DNA from: Bacteroidota bacterium
GTDB taxonomy: Bacteria; Bacteroidota; Bacteroidia; Flavobacteriales; Flavobacteriaceae
Assembly: GCA_020161455.1 (NCBI GenBank)
Contig: JAIUNZ010000015.1
Span: 1 to 42,012 of the forward strand
Length of the DNA: 42,012 nt
Reading direction: 5' to 3'
The notes under the pieces were generated by a model that did no database searches, was not told the origin of the DNA, and worked only from the letters and a program-made list of their open reading frames with translations. The position numbers were made by a program, and so were the translations under genes. This document shows, piece after piece, positions 40,975 through 42,012 of this stretch. Every line of letters begins with the position of its first letter. Positions within the stretch are counted from its first letter, which is position 1.

Positions 40975-41919
40975 ATGACAACAGAACTTATAAAAATTAA
41001 CAATTTGAAGTTAATTCTCTCTCTTTTAATCGGGTTTGGGCTAAATGCTCAAAATTTAGTTTCAAATCCAAGTTTTGAAATACATAGTGCGTGTCCTGTT
41101 AATCCAGCGGATTTATCATCATTAACTTCTTGGTATCCAATGCAAGGCCATTATGGTACTCCAGATTATTTCAACTCTTGCGGTTCATCATTTGTAGGTG
41201 TACCAAGTAATACATTTGGAAATCAAGTTGCATTCGATGGAAATGCGTATGTAGGTTTAACTACGTATAATTATGGTTTTACAAACTATGAATATATTCA
41301 AACATATTTAACAGCGCCAATGATTGCGGGTCAATCCTATAATATTAGCTTCTACGTTTCTTGTGCAGATAACAGTAGATATAGTTCAAATAACATAGGA
41401 GCTAAATTTACTCAAGATTTTTTATATGGCAATTGGTCTTATGATTCACTAAATATAACACCTGATGTAAATTTTTCGACACCAATAACAAATATTGCTG
41501 GCTGGACTTTAATTTCTGGTACTTATATCTCGTCAGGAAATGAGCAATTTCTTACTATTGGTAATTTTTACAATGAAAATTCAACACAAATAGTAAATAT
41601 AAATCCAATTGGTTCTTTAGGAGCTGCTTACTACTATATTGATCAAGTAAGTGTAGTACAAACACCTCTAGGAACTAGCGATTTTTTTCAAAATAGATAT
41701 CAAATTACACCAAATCCAGTTAATGATAAATTCACTATTATTTCAAATCAAAATGAAGTGATTACCAACATAGAATTATATTCAACATATAATAAAGTAA
41801 AGTCATATAAACCTATTGACGGTAATTATAATATGGAAAATTTACCATCAGGAATATATTATTTAATAATTACATCTGAATCGAATCGAAAAAGTACTCA
41901 CAAAATTATTAAATTATAA
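40975..41919 (+). CDS. Secreted jelly-roll-like protein with T9SS sorting domain
   Basis: 314 residues. Signal peptide with a somewhat long N-region (MTTELIKINNLK, then LILSLLIGFGLNAQ). The mature part starts NLVSNPSFEIHSACPVNP, with SWYPMQGHYGTPDYFNSCG and ISFYVSCADNSRYSSNNIGAKF, a pattern I associate with carbohydrate-binding-like beta-sandwich modules in this phylum. The T9SS domain (about 240-314) has YQITPNPVNDKF and ends STHKIIKL. The coding sequence fits tightly between two halves of a 15-bp inverted repeat: the left half ends at the start codon and the right half begins on the last base of the stop. It lies right after the recombinase gene, so it is best read as the first gene of a cassette-like array continuing beyond the window. 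Confidence 0.85.
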   Translation: MTTELIKINNLKLILSLLIGFGLNAQNLVSNPSFEIHSACPVNPADLSSLTSWYPMQGHYGTPDYFNSCGSSFVGVPSNTFGNQVAFDGNAYVGLTTYNYGFTNYEYIQTYLTAPMIAGQSYNISFYVSCADNSRYSSNNIGAKFTQDFLYGNWSYDSLNITPDVNFSTPITNIAGWTLISGTYISSGNEQFLTIGNFYNENSTQIVNINPIGSLGAAYYYIDQVSVVQTPLGTSDFFQNRYQITPNPVNDKFTIISNQNEVITNIELYSTYNKVKSYKPIDGNYNMENLPSGIYYLIITSESNRKSTHKIIKL

Positions 41920-41963
41920 AGTCTACTGCTAACAGCGGTAGCTGTTGCGCAACCACTACCAAA
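41919..41963 (+). other. attC-like structured site after the cassette gene
   Basis: Right inverted repeat AAGTCTACTGCTAAC (41919-41933), followed at once by AACAGC-GGTA-GCTGTT (hairpin) and the 10-bp palindrome GTTGCGCAAC, itself enclosed by GGTAG/CTACC. This order (core complement next to the stop, then inner inverted arms) is that of an integron attC site. The matching right-hand core would lie beyond 42012 and cannot be seen. Confidence 0.5.
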
Positions 41964-42012
41964 AAAATAAGATTTGACAAGAATTAAAAAAACAACCTTT
42001 TTAAAAGCGATT

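Noticed and set aside
40975-41919. Transposon with the 15-bp inverted repeats as ends
   Set aside because: The enclosed gene is a T9SS-secreted protein, not a transposase, and no target-site duplication is visible outside the repeats; a cassette model fits better.

Overview
The base composition, the A/T-rich intergenic DNA, the promoter style (TTG, then 17-23 bases, then TAnnTTTG) and the many proteins ending in type IX secretion (T9SS) sorting domains point to a member of the Bacteroidota, most likely a Flavobacterium or close relative. No rRNA, tRNA, CRISPR array or phage block is visible.

Layout. 1-6344: two large, minus-strand, tandem paralogous secreted adhesin-like proteins; the first runs off the left edge. 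6541-14686: a minus-strand surface-polysaccharide operon (wza, wzc, UDP-sugar 4-epimerase, UDP-glucose dehydrogenase, UDP-N-acetylhexosamine dehydrogenase, rfbB), with a strong promoter at one end and a strong terminator at the other. It makes activated acidic sugars and exports the polymer, but holds no glycosyltransferase or flippase. 14707-20365: housekeeping and metabolic genes (recR, a sodium/solute symporter, a CoA-binding protein, a MarC protein, and two guanidino-group hydrolases, CtlX and a DDAH-like enzyme, separated by a broken S23/four-helix-bundle gene). 20402-24526: a GNAT/FemAB-like/deacetylase-like trio plus an FkbM methyltransferase, probably envelope modification. 24532-28921: two secreted proteins, one carrying an exact 168-bp tandem repeat. 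29159-31358: a GT2/GT-C pair of lipid-linked sugar transfer type. 31391-35414: gltA, a repeat-rich gap with a T9SS gene fragment, and sucC. 35384-36691: lysA.

36701-42012 is the accessory part. Six copies of a roughly 150-bp element with nested inverted repeats (predicted cloverleaf) surround and follow a small GIY-YIG nuclease gene; a seventh, diverged copy lies at 39249. In different copies two of the arms have unrelated sequence yet stay self-complementary, which argues that the fold is selected. Next come a lineage-specific unknown protein, a 21-bp-period array that reads as heptads, and an integron-integrase-like tyrosine recombinase. The recombinase is followed at once by a promoter, a cluster of competing hairpins, and a single secreted-protein gene bracketed exactly by a 15-bp inverted repeat: the layout of an integron-type gene cassette.

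The two strongest candidates for an undescribed system are (1) the cloverleaf repeats with their GIY-YIG gene, and (2) the recombinase-plus-cassette unit at the right edge. Functions are inferred from recognisable motifs; no searches were run.
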